37,828 nucleotides of DNA from Symbiodinium natans (GCA_905221605.1 CAJNDS010001059.1:1-37828); one strand, 5' to 3'; counted from the first letter of the stretch, positions 26,848-35,853 are shown. The notes: a model not told the origin generated them from the sequence alone. Numbers and translations are program-made.

Positions 26848-28538
26848 ATGCTATCGCGGTGTGGGTAGAGGAGGCTGAGGAGGAGTCCAAGCTCCTCAAG
26901 AGGGCCACCGGCTACCTGCACGACGACCTCACCTGGCTAGCTCTTCAACCGCCCGCGCAGGTCAAGGAGCAGCCCAAGTTCGTGCTACACGAACCTGCGC
27001 CTCCCCCAGGGGAAAAGCTACGCCGACTACTTGAGTCGGGGGCCGAAGCCGCAGCCAGGGAAGAGAAGCTCATGGCTATCTGGGTCAAAAAGCTACATGA
27101 GGAACTCGTGGCAGCTGATGCACCCGTCCTTCTCAAGCTACAGGGCAGCCTGGACCCGGACAGAGCCGTCCTGCTACTGGTGGGCTCCACTCGTACGTCC
27201 ACGCTGAAGCGCTACCTCACTCTCTTCCGACAGTGGCGCTTGTGGTTGGGTGAGGTTAAGCTACGCCTTCCGCCTGGGAGGCCCATCGACCTCGTCGACC
27301 ACCTCATGGCTAGGCGTGACGAACCCTGTGGCCGCACAGTTCCAGAGGCACTACTGAAAGCTATCGCTTGGATGGAGAAGGTGGCGGAGTTCCCTTCTGA
27401 GGAACGAGCTACCTTTGGGCGTCTAGCCTGGGCGGCCAAGGACAAGCTAGCAGAACAACTCGCTGAAGGAGCTCCCCTGACCAAGCGAGCCCCCAGATAT
27501 CCGAGCTACTTGCTAGCCCAGATGGAGGCCGTCGTCCTGGATAATGGGCAAACCGTTGGATGGCGAATCTGGACGTGGGCTAAGCTCCTCAAGATATGGG
27601 GCTCGCTAAGATGGTCGGATCTTCAGGCCATCATCCCAGCCGAGCTTGCTATGGTGGAAGGCCGCTTGGTTACGATCTTACGTAAGACTAAGACCTCAGG
27701 CCCCACTAGGAGGGTAAAGGAGCTGCCCGTCGTCATCTCGGAGCGGGCGTTCCTCGTGGACTACCGCTGGCTAGAGACGGGCTTCGCTCTCCTTAAGCAG
27801 TTCGCCGGCTACAAGCGGGACTACCTCCTCCCGCGCTTGGGCGCCAACGGCGTGCTGGAGGACAAGCTAGCGACCTACGCAGACGCCATGGTGGCTACAG
27901 CTGGCATCCTGGCCAACTGCCTCAAGCTACCTAGCCAGGTGCTTGGGTTCTGGACGGAGCACAGTGAACGCTCCGTGCTACCGACGGGCCTCTCGTTGCT
28001 CAATGTCCAGCCGGCTGACAAGGACCTGCTAGGGCGCTGGAAACCTGAAGGCTCCGACATCTACGCCAGATCCTTCGCGGGTCGCGTGGCCAGATTGCAG
28101 GCCCAGTTCGCCCAGGTAGCTAGGGCACCGGACCGCTACGTCGAGCTCGACGAGCGCGAGATTGGCCATGAGCTACAACTGTGGTTGGTGGAAAGGGCTA
28201 GGATGACCTCGGATGCGGCCGCCGTCATCATAGAGCCGCTAGTTCTGCAGTGGAAGAACGCCCCCCTGCACCAGCCCTACGGCTTGCTAGACGTGCCACC
28301 GTTGGAGAACAACCCGGCTCCAGTTCCCCCGAGTGTGGCTAGTGACTCGGATGGCGGCTCAGAGGGCGACCCAGCTACTGTGGCTGCTAAGAAGGCTCGA
28401 GTGCACGAGCGGGTGGCCAACTATGTGGTCGTCGAGTTGCCCGGGGCTAAGTTCCGTCTCCGCAAGGCGGGACGCTATGGCTGCTGGATGGGTCGACGTA
28501 GGCTTTTCCGTAACTCTGTCGATTTTCTAGACTCCTAG
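26769..28538 (+). CDS. tyrosine recombinase (YR) of the retrotransposon
   Basis: An ATG-started frame of 589 codons. The N-terminal part (about 150-250) is helical and resembles a SAM-like DNA-binding domain (STRTSTLKRYLTLFRQWRLWL). The catalytic domain has Arg281 in GSLRWSDLQ, a Lys in ILRKTKTSG near 307, His398-x-x-Arg401 in TEHSERS, Trp424 in LGRWKPEG and the nucleophile Tyr432 in SDIYARSF. The Trp-to-Tyr spacing of eight is normal. All catalytic positions are present, so the enzyme looks functional; it would insert a circular DNA intermediate. The first 26 codons lie inside repeat A1. The tail (480-589) is acidic, then basic (RRRLFRNS). Confidence 0.9.
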   Translation: MWHGLEEFLPICLASPRQHGGGQNFQDAIAVWVEEAEEESKLLKRATGYLHDDLTWLALQPPAQVKEQPKFVLHEPAPPPGEKLRRLLESGAEAAAREEKLMAIWVKKLHEELVAADAPVLLKLQGSLDPDRAVLLLVGSTRTSTLKRYLTLFRQWRLWLGEVKLRLPPGRPIDLVDHLMARRDEPCGRTVPEALLKAIAWMEKVAEFPSEERATFGRLAWAAKDKLAEQLAEGAPLTKRAPRYPSYLLAQMEAVVLDNGQTVGWRIWTWAKLLKIWGSLRWSDLQAIIPAELAMVEGRLVTILRKTKTSGPTRRVKELPVVISERAFLVDYRWLETGFALLKQFAGYKRDYLLPRLGANGVLEDKLATYADAMVATAGILANCLKLPSQVLGFWTEHSERSVLPTGLSLLNVQPADKDLLGRWKPEGSDIYARSFAGRVARLQAQFAQVARAPDRYVELDEREIGHELQLWLVERARMTSDAAAVIIEPLVLQWKNAPLHQPYGLLDVPPLENNPAPVPPSVASDSDGGSEGDPATVAAKKARVHERVANYVVVELPGAKFRLRKAGRYGCWMGRRRLFRNSVDFLDS

Positions 28539-29431
28539 ACAAGCCAGCTAGCCACGAATATACTCACGTGTGCCGTTTGTGCTGGCCGCATGCAGCTGCT
28601 ACTGCTAGTGAAGATGAGCTCAGCGAGGCCTCCGCTGCGGGGTCGGGAGATGAAGCTATCCCCCCCCCGGGGCAGCCTGTAGAAGAAGGCCAGGGAGAGC
28701 TAGGAGTGCAACCCCCCATGCCATGGCAGGACACGGGGGGTTGGGATCCGGACTGGGCTAGCCTGCAGCTACAAGCTGCGGCGGCAGCCTGGCAATTTCC
28801 CCAGCAGTAAGAGTGCAGCTAATGCGCAAGTCGACCGCAGCAAAATGTTGGCCCGGCTAGGGCTCGCAGCTAGCTCCCATCTTCTTGTCCCCCAGTTCCC
28901 CCTTTTTTTTTTTTTTTCCACAACGCTTCCGCTAAACGGGAAGACAAGGGGGGGAGGGGGGGGTGGGGGAAGCTAGGAGAAAGAACAAGAGACAGAGAGG
29001 CAGCAGAGGGACACGCTGTGTTGCTACGCTGTGGCTTCTGTATGCCTTTCTTCTGCTACGCGCTGTCCCCCCCCGGGGCCCTCCCAAGCGAGCCCCCATG
29101 AGGCGAAACTCGGGTCCCCAGGGCTCCAGGCTAGGGTGGGTACCCAGCGGTGAGGGGGGAGGGTTCGCCGTACAGGTCTCGCTACGCCTCCCAAGGGGAC
29201 CGGACAGTCAAGCTAGGGCAGTTGCTGTAAGGCGGTTTTGCATGTCGCTAGAGCTGCGTGCCGGTTTGTGCATGCTAAAGCTGGGGAGGCATGTGCCCCA
29301 CGGGAGACTGCTACCTGAAGGGCTAAATTTGAGCAAAAGTTGCTACCAGCAAGGTGGCCGGCATGTGACTGGGAGCACTCTCAAGCCCCCAGCTATCCAG
29401 CCTTTCAGCTAGTCTCTTCCGCGCCTCAGCT
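28539..29431 (+). other. spacer with short ORFs, T-run and G-rich tract
   Basis: About 890 bp between the recombinase and the next ATG-started ORF. It holds an acidic open frame (28,568-28,810, no ATG at its start), a T-run at about 28,904-28,918 and a G-rich tract at about 28,949-28,970 that could form a quadruplex. A basic frame from 28,963 to 29,412 begins with GTG and looks like chance. GCTAG-type motifs continue here despite the lack of clear coding. Confidence 0.5.
28568..28810 (+). CDS. short acidic ORF, doubtful
   Basis: Eighty codons, rich in Glu, Ala, Gly and Pro (ASEDELSEASAAGSGDEA, WQDTGGWDPDWASLQLQ). The frame opens with GTG and has no early ATG. It may be a downstream extension of the recombinase tail in another frame, or a small accessory protein. 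No family recognised. Confidence 0.25.
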   Translation: MCRLCWPHAAATASEDELSEASAAGSGDEAIPPPGQPVEEGQGELGVQPPMPWQDTGGWDPDWASLQLQAAAAAWQFPQQ

Positions 29432-30937
29432 ATGTCCGGTACAGGCTATGTTGCCCGGGAGCACCTGCCAGTGGGTGAGCTAGTCGCCGAAGTGCGACAC
29501 CTGCTATCCACTGAGGCGGGGACGCAGGATCTGAGGTCCCAGCTAGCAAAGAACCCAGAGCTGGCCAACAAGCTAGCGGCGGTCGCTGGGGAGGCTGGGG
29601 CCTTTCCAGGTAAGGCTCCCCCTCCAGTGCTAGTGGAGCCATCGCCTGAGGCTACAAGGCTGGAGGAGGCGGCTAGGGCAGCCGAAGCTGCAGCGGCAGC
29701 TGCTAGAGCAGCCATGGGGGCCATGGCAAAAGCTGGGGCAGTTGCTACGAGCGCTACGGCTGGAGAGAAGTGGCTAGCGGGAGGCGGCGGGGGGGGGGTA
29801 CCCGCTAAGGACCCCCCTCCCAGAAAGGCCCCTCCTCCGCAGCTACCGGCTGGGTGCCCTCCGGCTACATCCACAGCTACCACAGGGCCACCTCCGCTTC
29901 TGCCACCACCCACGGAGCCCAAGGCGCCACCGGCTAGCCTAAGCGCGGCTAGCGTGAACAAAATCGGGATTGGGCCGGATTCTTCGAGAAGGAGGAGGCT
30001 ACGGCGAGGCCAATGGTGCGCCCATGGGATGGCCAGGCTACTTCCACGGCTACCTCCTCGTCGGCGGCTATGGCTACGCCGGGCCAATCCAGCACTGAGG
30101 GAGGCCAAGCTGGCGGGACCCGGGGCTACTCGATATGGCCGGAGCCCAACCCCCAGAGGCCCAGGCAAGGCCGTGCTATCAGGTCCCACAGCAGAGCCCC
30201 ACATGCTAGCCGTGGGCACATGCGGCGCAACGACCAGGGGGAGATGGTGCCGTCGCTGCTACCGCCTGGCCTGGACCCTGCGACTGGGCTAGCCTCTTGG
30301 ATAGTCTCGGGGCGCTATCCGGGCGACAGGGTCGTCGAGTGGGAGGACCTGCTGAAAGACCCACGTCGTGCTACGCTAGCCTGCAGGACGGCCAGATCCG
30401 GGGGCCAGTCCAGGGTGCTACCTTGATGGACGCCTGGGAGTTGATAGCCCCACCGCCGGCTGCTTGCGAGGCTAGGGTGCACCTGTGCCCCGGGGCCCCC
30501 CGCTAGAGCTAACATGGGGCGACATCCCCACTGCGCTCTGGCCCGCGGGATCCTGGAGCGGGCCGCCAACACAGCAGCTAAGGAGGTCCCAGAATGGGCT
30601 CGACTCCGAGCATGCTAAAGCGGTGAGGGACATTGACCTCCCACCACTGCAGTTTCCTCTAGACCTCCTCCTGGTCTCGACCCTCAGCCCGGCGCCGGTG
30701 GGCTGTGCTAGGGTCCAGACGCTACTGGAGGCGGTAGCCTTCGAGCCGGCCTTCGTGAGGGTTGCTACTGGTCGGACCTGCTACGGGTGGGGACGTTGGG
30801 ATGTCCCCAACCGGATATTCCGCTGTGTGGTGGTCTGCGCTAGCTGCCAAGTGCTAGCATGCAATAGACGCATGTGGTACTGCGTCGACCGGCATGAGTC
30901 GCACTACTGCGACAATTGCAAGCGGTACCGACGCTAG
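29432..30937 (+). pseudogene. interrupted Ala/Pro-rich ORF with Cys/His-rich C-terminus
   Basis: It starts at ATG 29,432 with helical sequence (VAEVRHLLSTEAGTQDL, then an Ala-rich helix ARAAEAAAAAARAAMG) and a proline-rich linker. The protein-like frame then shifts near 29,990, again near 30,370 and again near 30,490, ending at 30,937. The last segment has several Cys and His (FRCVVVCASCQVLAC, WYCVDRHESHYCDNCK) that could bind zinc. Taken together it looks like one gene of about 500 codons broken by indels, placed between the recombinase and Gag. It could be a nucleic-acid-binding accessory protein; I recognise no family. Confidence 0.45.
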
Positions 30938-31441
30938 CTGCCACAGCCATCGTGCTAGCCCGACTGGCCGCCCGACAGGGGCAGCTAGAGCTAGCCTTTC
31001 TAGGCGAGATTAGCAGCCCTTTTGCTAGCTGAACCAGCCGCCGGCATAGTAGGGTCGCTGGGCTAGCCAGTAAAAGCTAGATCTCTGCCGTAGGCTAGGG
31101 CTAGGAGTGCGCACGGTTTTTTGACAGGCCGCTACCAGCCGAGTGCTAGGTAGCAGGAGCCACGACACGGCCCCCTGCCGCTAAAAACGCTAAAAAGTCG
31201 GACGCAAGCAAGGGTCGAGAGAGGGAGCGGAGAGAGAGTGTGGGGAGAGTGGGCCAGGGGAGGTCGGAGGGGGGGGAGGGCTGGGGGGGAAGCCAAAGGG
31301 TGGATCCGGCAGATACTCCCCCACCATCGCTAGGATGCCCAAAGTAGACAGAGGCTGGCGGGAAAAAGGGGGGGGCAAAACTCTTGGCTATGAAGATTTT
31401 TGTGGCCCAGCTCCCTAGTCCTCCTTCTTTCGCTAGTCAGC
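30938..31441 (+). other. non-coding spacer before Gag: GCTAG cluster and polypurine tract
   Basis: About 500 bp. The first 220 bases hold ten GCTAG pentamers. From about 31,208 to 31,305 the strand is almost all purine (GAGAGAGGGAGCGGAGAGAG, then long G runs), a possible polypurine primer tract. At 31,368-31,382 the string G8-CAAAACT repeats the end of the terminal A repeat. Gag starts 60 bases later. Confidence 0.55.
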
Positions 31442-32695
31442 ATGGCTGCGCCTGCGCCGGCCCCCACAGAAGAGGAGAAGCTGGCTAAGGGATCCTCAGA
31501 CCTCAGGTTCCTCCTCACAAGCCACGGAGTTGCTAGTGCTACCCAGGCAGAACTGTACCACAACGGCATCAATAGCCTGGCTAAGTTTGCAGCTTTCGTT
31601 TCGGGGGAGGCCGACCTGAAGACCGTCCTGAAGGATAGTTTTGGACTAGACCCGGCTGTTAGCCTGGCCAACCGGGCGCAAGCAGCTAGCATGGTAGTGG
31701 CCTGGAACACCGCAGCTACCAGGGTGAAGAACCAAGCAGAGGTGGAGGCCACCCATGAGACTCTCCAGCTAGCGAAGCCGATAGCCCAATCGGACTATAT
31801 CGCCATGAGGAATGCGTACTCCTCCCAGTTCGGAGAGCTAGAAGACAAACATATTCCTGCTAAGGAATACATCGAGAAGAAGCTGTACGAACTGGAAACG
31901 GGGGAGTTCCGCGCCGAGCCCCTGACAGAGGTCGTCAGTCGGGATGAGGTGGACCCCGACGTGCTAGTCACCACTTGGAATGCCAAGGGCCAGCTATCCG
32001 TGAAGAAGGGAGGGTCCACCACCTCTATGCCCACGGGGCCCGAGCAGCTACGGCTACGGCTTACGGTGCTTCAGAATGCGCTTATCATGATTAAGCTAAA
32101 ACACCCCGGCCGGGCCGAGCTAAAAGACGTCCAGATGACGCTCTTCGAGAAGTACAAGGAGTACTTGCTGGGGGACTACTGCTATGGTCTCCGGGCCGGG
32201 GGTGATGCCGGTGGTATGATCCCGCCGTGGACGCTGGTGCTGAGCTACGAGCATGCTATCCGAAAGCATGCTTACAAGCTCATGGCTAACCACGGCCTGC
32301 CTTTTGGCGAGGCCCTCGTCAAGAGCTACAAGGAGCCCTCTGTGAAGGAGCGCCACTTCACGACTCCGCTAGCCCTCTATGGCAAGAGGCCGAACGTGCC
32401 AGGGAGCCCAGCTATCGCTACAGAGGACCCCAACAAGACGAAGAACCCCCCTAAAGGAGGTGGTCGAGGGGGAAAGGGCGATAAAGGGGACAAAGGCGCC
32501 GGGCTACCTAGCCGCACCCCCGAGGGCAAGCCAATCTGCTTCAAGTACCAGGCTAAGGGCGGTTGCAAGAAGGGCCAGAAGTGCAAGTTTGCCCACGTGT
32601 GCAGACGATGCTACGCTAAGCATCCCCTTTTCCAGTGCAAGCAGCCGCCAAAGGACACGCGGGGTGAGCTACCCCAGGCCAACAAGGCCGCCTGA
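31442..32695 (+). CDS. gag: Gag-like protein with CCCH zinc finger and CCHC-type knuckle
   Basis: The first ATG is at 31,442 (MAAPAPAPTEEEK), giving 417 codons. The frame is open slightly upstream, but only from a TTG. The body (about 20-330) is helical and capsid-like in composition. Near the C-terminus a Gly/Lys-rich basic segment (GGGRGGKGDKGDKG) precedes CFKYQAKGGCKKGQKCKFAH, an exact C-x8-C-x5-C-x3-H finger, followed by CRRCYAKHPLFQC (C-x2-C-x3-H-x4-C), a slightly short retroviral-type knuckle. These would bind element RNA. It ends in a single TGA, three bases before the Pol ATG in the same frame. Confidence 0.8.
   Translation: MAAPAPAPTEEEKLAKGSSDLRFLLTSHGVASATQAELYHNGINSLAKFAAFVSGEADLKTVLKDSFGLDPAVSLANRAQAASMVVAWNTAATRVKNQAEVEATHETLQLAKPIAQSDYIAMRNAYSSQFGELEDKHIPAKEYIEKKLYELETGEFRAEPLTEVVSRDEVDPDVLVTTWNAKGQLSVKKGGSTTSMPTGPEQLRLRLTVLQNALIMIKLKHPGRAELKDVQMTLFEKYKEYLLGDYCYGLRAGGDAGGMIPPWTLVLSYEHAIRKHAYKLMANHGLPFGEALVKSYKEPSVKERHFTTPLALYGKRPNVPGSPAIATEDPNKTKNPPKGGGRGGKGDKGDKGAGLPSRTPEGKPICFKYQAKGGCKKGQKCKFAHVCRRCYAKHPLFQCKQPPKDTRGELPQANKAA
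32693..32695 (+). other. in-frame UGA separating Gag from Pol
   Basis: Gag and Pol are in the same frame, with only this TGA and one further codon before the Pol ATG. Readthrough or re-initiation could give Pol; the sequence alone does not decide. Confidence 0.6.
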
Positions 32696-32698
32696 ACC

Positions 32699-35224
32699 AT
32701 GCCGGAGGTGCCGGACCGGGGGCCGGCTATGTCCCCCGGAAATGCAGCGGAACCGGGACCTGCTCCGCCTGCTAGACACATCAAGGTCCTCTACCTCTTT
32801 GCAGGGCTACCACGGGACGGAGACATGACGAACCACATCAAGCGAGAAGCGAAGCGTAAGGGCTACGCGGCTACAGTCACCTGCGTAGACATCGGGCGCT
32901 CTCCGCAGATGGACTTGGCGAGGCCTGGGCTACGCGAGCAGTTCCTGCAGCGGCTACGGGCCGAGGAGTTTGATGCGGTCCTGCTGTCGCCTCCCTGCTC
33001 CACATTCTCCAGAGCGGTGTGGGCTAACTTCAAGGGGCCACGCCCAGTGAGAAGCTATACCCACCCGCGAGGGTACCAGAAGCTCTGGGGCAAGCAGAAA
33101 GAGAAGGCTGTGCTCGGCACCATCTTCGCGGACTTCGCTTGGGATGTTGCTACGGTAGTGGCAGAGGGAGCGACCAAGTTCCTCGCGTTTGAGCAGCCGG
33201 AGGACCTAGGCAAGCTACAGAAGGGCCCCTACCGAGGAAGTCGGCCAGCCTCGATGTGGCAGTGGCCGCACCTCAAAAAGCTACTTGGGCAGGGATTGCG
33301 GACCGCGGCTTTCCACCAGGCAAGTTTTGGGGTTTCTTATGCTAAGCCTACCCGCCTCCTCCTTAAGACCCCGGTCCAGCTACCGGACTTTGTTTTTGAG
33401 GGTCCGCCGGTCTTCGGACCCGCGGGGGACTACGAAGGGCCGCTCAGGGGCCAGCGCATGGGAGCCATGGCTACGCGGAACAATGCGGGTACCTTCCGAA
33501 CTACAGGTACGGAGCAGTGGCCCTCAGCTATGTGCGCGTGGCTAGCGGACCTTTTGAGTGGCGTTGGAGAGGGGACGGAGCACACGGCTACACAAGAGGC
33601 GACTCCCGACGATTCTCTAAAAGAACCAGATGGACGTCGGCTACTCGGAGGAAGAGGTCCCCCTAGGACGCGCAGACAGCTAGGGGTGAATAAGCCTTTC
33701 CATGATGGGGGAGGGCTATGCTCACCCGGGCGCTGGAGGCAGGGCGACAGGAGCTACGCCGAGGGCGCCGACTGGGAGGACCTCCGCGATAAGATGAGAG
33801 ATCTGGCTATCCGCAAGCTGGGCTCGGAGCGGGAGCTAGAGAGGGAAGCGTTCAGGATGGCGGCAGGAGATGGAGTGGGCATCCGCCTGGCTACCGACGA
33901 GTCCTTCCTGGGGGAGCTGCGGGAGCTCTGGGCTTCCTGGCTAGAGAAGAGAGGGATCGTGGACCCGAAGATCCTGGAGGTGGCCCCGGGGCAGCCGCTA
34001 TATCTGCGCCTGATACGCGCGCTACTCGAGGCGGCGGAGGACCCGGACAGGGAGTTCCTGCTGGAAGCCGAGACTGGCCTCCCAGTGGGGATAAGGACGC
34101 CGCTACCCAGGACCCCCCATGTGTTTGAAGAGCAGACCAAATGGGCCTTGGAGAACGCTACCTGGGAACCTGCGCTAAGTTGGGTACCCAATTACGGCTC
34201 CCTTGCGGATCACCGTGAGTTCGTCAGAGCTAAGTTCGAGGAGGACGTCCAAGAGGGCCTCATGGAAAAGATGTCGCTAAGGGAGTTCAAGCAGAGGTAT
34301 GGGGAGCATAGGGCTATCGCAGCCTTGGCGGTCATCGTGGAGGACGAAGCTACCGGGAAGAAGCGGGTGATCCACGATGCTACCCATGGGGTCAGGGTGA
34401 ACCACAGGATCAGGTGCCGTGACAAGCTACGGGCGCCTGGGGCCCGGGAAAAGAAGTGCTTGCTGCTAGAGCTCCAGGAGAAGGACCTCAAGGCCTTCTC
34501 CGTGGTGGGCGATATCGCTAAAGCACATCGGCGGTATCTCCACCGGGAAGATGAGCACGGCTACCTGGGGTGCCAAGTGGACACGGAGGAGGCTACCCCC
34601 GGCGACCCGGACTCCCAGATAGTGTATGTCAACAAGGTCGGCACCTTCGGGCTATCCTGCGCCAGCTACTGGTGGACTAGGATCGCAGCGTGTGGACTCA
34701 GAGCCACCCACCACCTGCTAGGGGCGTCCTACCCTGTCGACATGCTCCTGTATGCGGACGACCTGGAGACGCTAGGCACCGGAGCACGAGGCCGGCCGTT
34801 GAGCTCCACCTACCTGGCGGCCATGGGCTACCCCTTCAAGTGGCCAAAGACGCGGGGTGGCTTCAAGGTGGAGTGGCTAGGGATGGAGACTGACTATGTG
34901 GGCTACCGGCTGGGGCTCTCACCGAAGAGAGCAAGCTGGCTAGTGGACTGGCTAAGGAACCTCGCGAAGGAGGGTAGGGCCGAGGCGAAGCCCATGGCGG
35001 CTAGGCTTCGCAGCCATTGCACTGGACTGGGAGCGTCCCTTCCTGGGGCCCTTGCATGCCTGGTCGGCGGCCATCCAGGACAAGAGAGGCTACTTGACCC
35101 TTCCAGTAATGCTGCAGACCCTTTGCCACTGGCTAGCCGACCGTATGGAAGGAGGGGGACGCCTACAGAGGCCGCTACCCATGATAGCGAAAAACGATCC
35201 CTGAAGCTTCTTCACGGATGCTAA
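32699..35224 (+). CDS. pol: Pol: cytosine-methyltransferase-like domain fused to reverse transcriptase (frameshifted near 35,000)
   Basis: ATG start. Residues about 22-235 look like a SAM-dependent C5-cytosine methyltransferase: VLYLFAGLPRDGD (motif I), TCVDIG (acidic loop), FDAVLLSPPCSTFSRA with Cys100 (motif IV), and FEQPEDLG where ENV is usual (motif VI). After a linker, residues about 500-760 are the RT: VIHDATHGVRVNHR, GDIAKAHRRYLH (Asp605, motif A), GTFGLSCASYWWTR (motif B) and LLYADDLET (Asp687-688, motif C), then YPFKWPKTRGG. The RT catalytic residues are all present. At about 35,000 the frame changes: LGFAAIALDWERPFLGPL, the expected post-RT segment, continues in the next frame. The true ORF therefore ends in a frameshift. 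Confidence 0.8.
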   Translation: MPEVPDRGPAMSPGNAAEPGPAPPARHIKVLYLFAGLPRDGDMTNHIKREAKRKGYAATVTCVDIGRSPQMDLARPGLREQFLQRLRAEEFDAVLLSPPCSTFSRAVWANFKGPRPVRSYTHPRGYQKLWGKQKEKAVLGTIFADFAWDVATVVAEGATKFLAFEQPEDLGKLQKGPYRGSRPASMWQWPHLKKLLGQGLRTAAFHQASFGVSYAKPTRLLLKTPVQLPDFVFEGPPVFGPAGDYEGPLRGQRMGAMATRNNAGTFRTTGTEQWPSAMCAWLADLLSGVGEGTEHTATQEATPDDSLKEPDGRRLLGGRGPPRTRRQLGVNKPFHDGGGLCSPGRWRQGDRSYAEGADWEDLRDKMRDLAIRKLGSERELEREAFRMAAGDGVGIRLATDESFLGELRELWASWLEKRGIVDPKILEVAPGQPLYLRLIRALLEAAEDPDREFLLEAETGLPVGIRTPLPRTPHVFEEQTKWALENATWEPALSWVPNYGSLADHREFVRAKFEEDVQEGLMEKMSLREFKQRYGEHRAIAALAVIVEDEATGKKRVIHDATHGVRVNHRIRCRDKLRAPGAREKKCLLLELQEKDLKAFSVVGDIAKAHRRYLHREDEHGYLGCQVDTEEATPGDPDSQIVYVNKVGTFGLSCASYWWTRIAACGLRATHHLLGASYPVDMLLYADDLETLGTGARGRPLSSTYLAAMGYPFKWPKTRGGFKVEWLGMETDYVGYRLGLSPKRASWLVDWLRNLAKEGRAEAKPMAARLRSHCTGLGASLPGALACLVGGHPGQERLLDPSSNAADPLPLASRPYGRRGTPTEAATHDSEKRSLKLLHGC

Positions 35225-35801
35225 GGCCGACGAGGGACGTGCCTGGATCGGGGGCTTCCTGGAGGTGGTGCCGGGGGGGCACACACCCTGGTTCTCGCTA
35301 GAAGTGGAGCCGAGCTGGGCCCCCTGGGCCTTCGAGAAAGGGGACCCCAAGAAAGTCATCGCAGCGCTAGAATTGCTAGCGACCCTGGTGGCTGTGAAGC
35401 TATGGGTTCCCGAAGGAGGGGAAAGGAAGGCTTCTCGAGTGGCCCTCCGAGGCTACACGGACAACAAGTCCAATGAGGCCTTGCTAAAGAAGTCCATGAC
35501 CACGAAGTATCCCTCCGGACTCATCCTGATGGAGCTAGCAGAGGAACTTGCGGCCCGGAACTGCGAGCTAGACCTGCAGTGGATCCGCAGAGACCTCAAT
35601 CAGCTAGCGGATGATCTGACCAACGAGGAGTTCAAGCACTTTGCAACAGACTTCCGGATCCCCGTGAAGGGGGAGAAGCTAGAGTGGCGCATCCTGGGGC
35701 TTCTCCTTGGGCACGCAGGAAGCTACTACAAGGAGCTAAGTGTGCGGAAAAGGGAGAGGCCGACCCCGGTTCAGGGCGGAGAAAGAGGCCCAGGAGGCTA
35801 G
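35001..35801 (+). pseudogene. post-RT connection and RNase H domain, out of frame and with a UGA
   Basis: In the frame one base ahead of RT, sequence from about 35,001 is protein-like (LGFAAIALDWERPFLGPL, then WSAAIQDKRGYL). It meets a TGA at 35,202-35,204, directly before SFFTDAKADEGRAWIGGF, the first catalytic strand of a YR-element RNase H. YTDNKSNEALLKKSMTTK supplies the next acidic residue and LQWIRRDLNQLADDLTNEEF the last. The stop at 35,799-35,801 lies 28 bases before B1. RNase H would remove the RNA template. It cannot be made as a fusion with RT here without a frameshift and stop suppression. Confidence 0.75.
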
Positions 35802-35838
35802 ACCCATGGTAACCGTTCGGCGGTGCGTGGGAGATCAG

Positions 35839-35853
35839 CTAGCGAAACGCTAG
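35839..35853 (+). repeat. hairpin in B1
   Basis: CTAGCG and CGCTAG pair perfectly around AAA. The same hairpin is at 36,395-36,409 in B2. Confidence 0.85.

Noticed and set aside
28963-29412. 149-codon ORF with a hydrophobic stretch
   Set aside because: It begins with GTG inside a G-rich tract, is Arg/Gly/Pro-rich elsewhere, and has no motif; probably a chance frame.
29446-30219. 257-codon minus-strand ORF
   Set aside because: It is the shadow of the Ala/Pro-rich + strand ORF; its composition (Ala, Gly, Ser) follows from the reverse complement of GCT-rich sequence.
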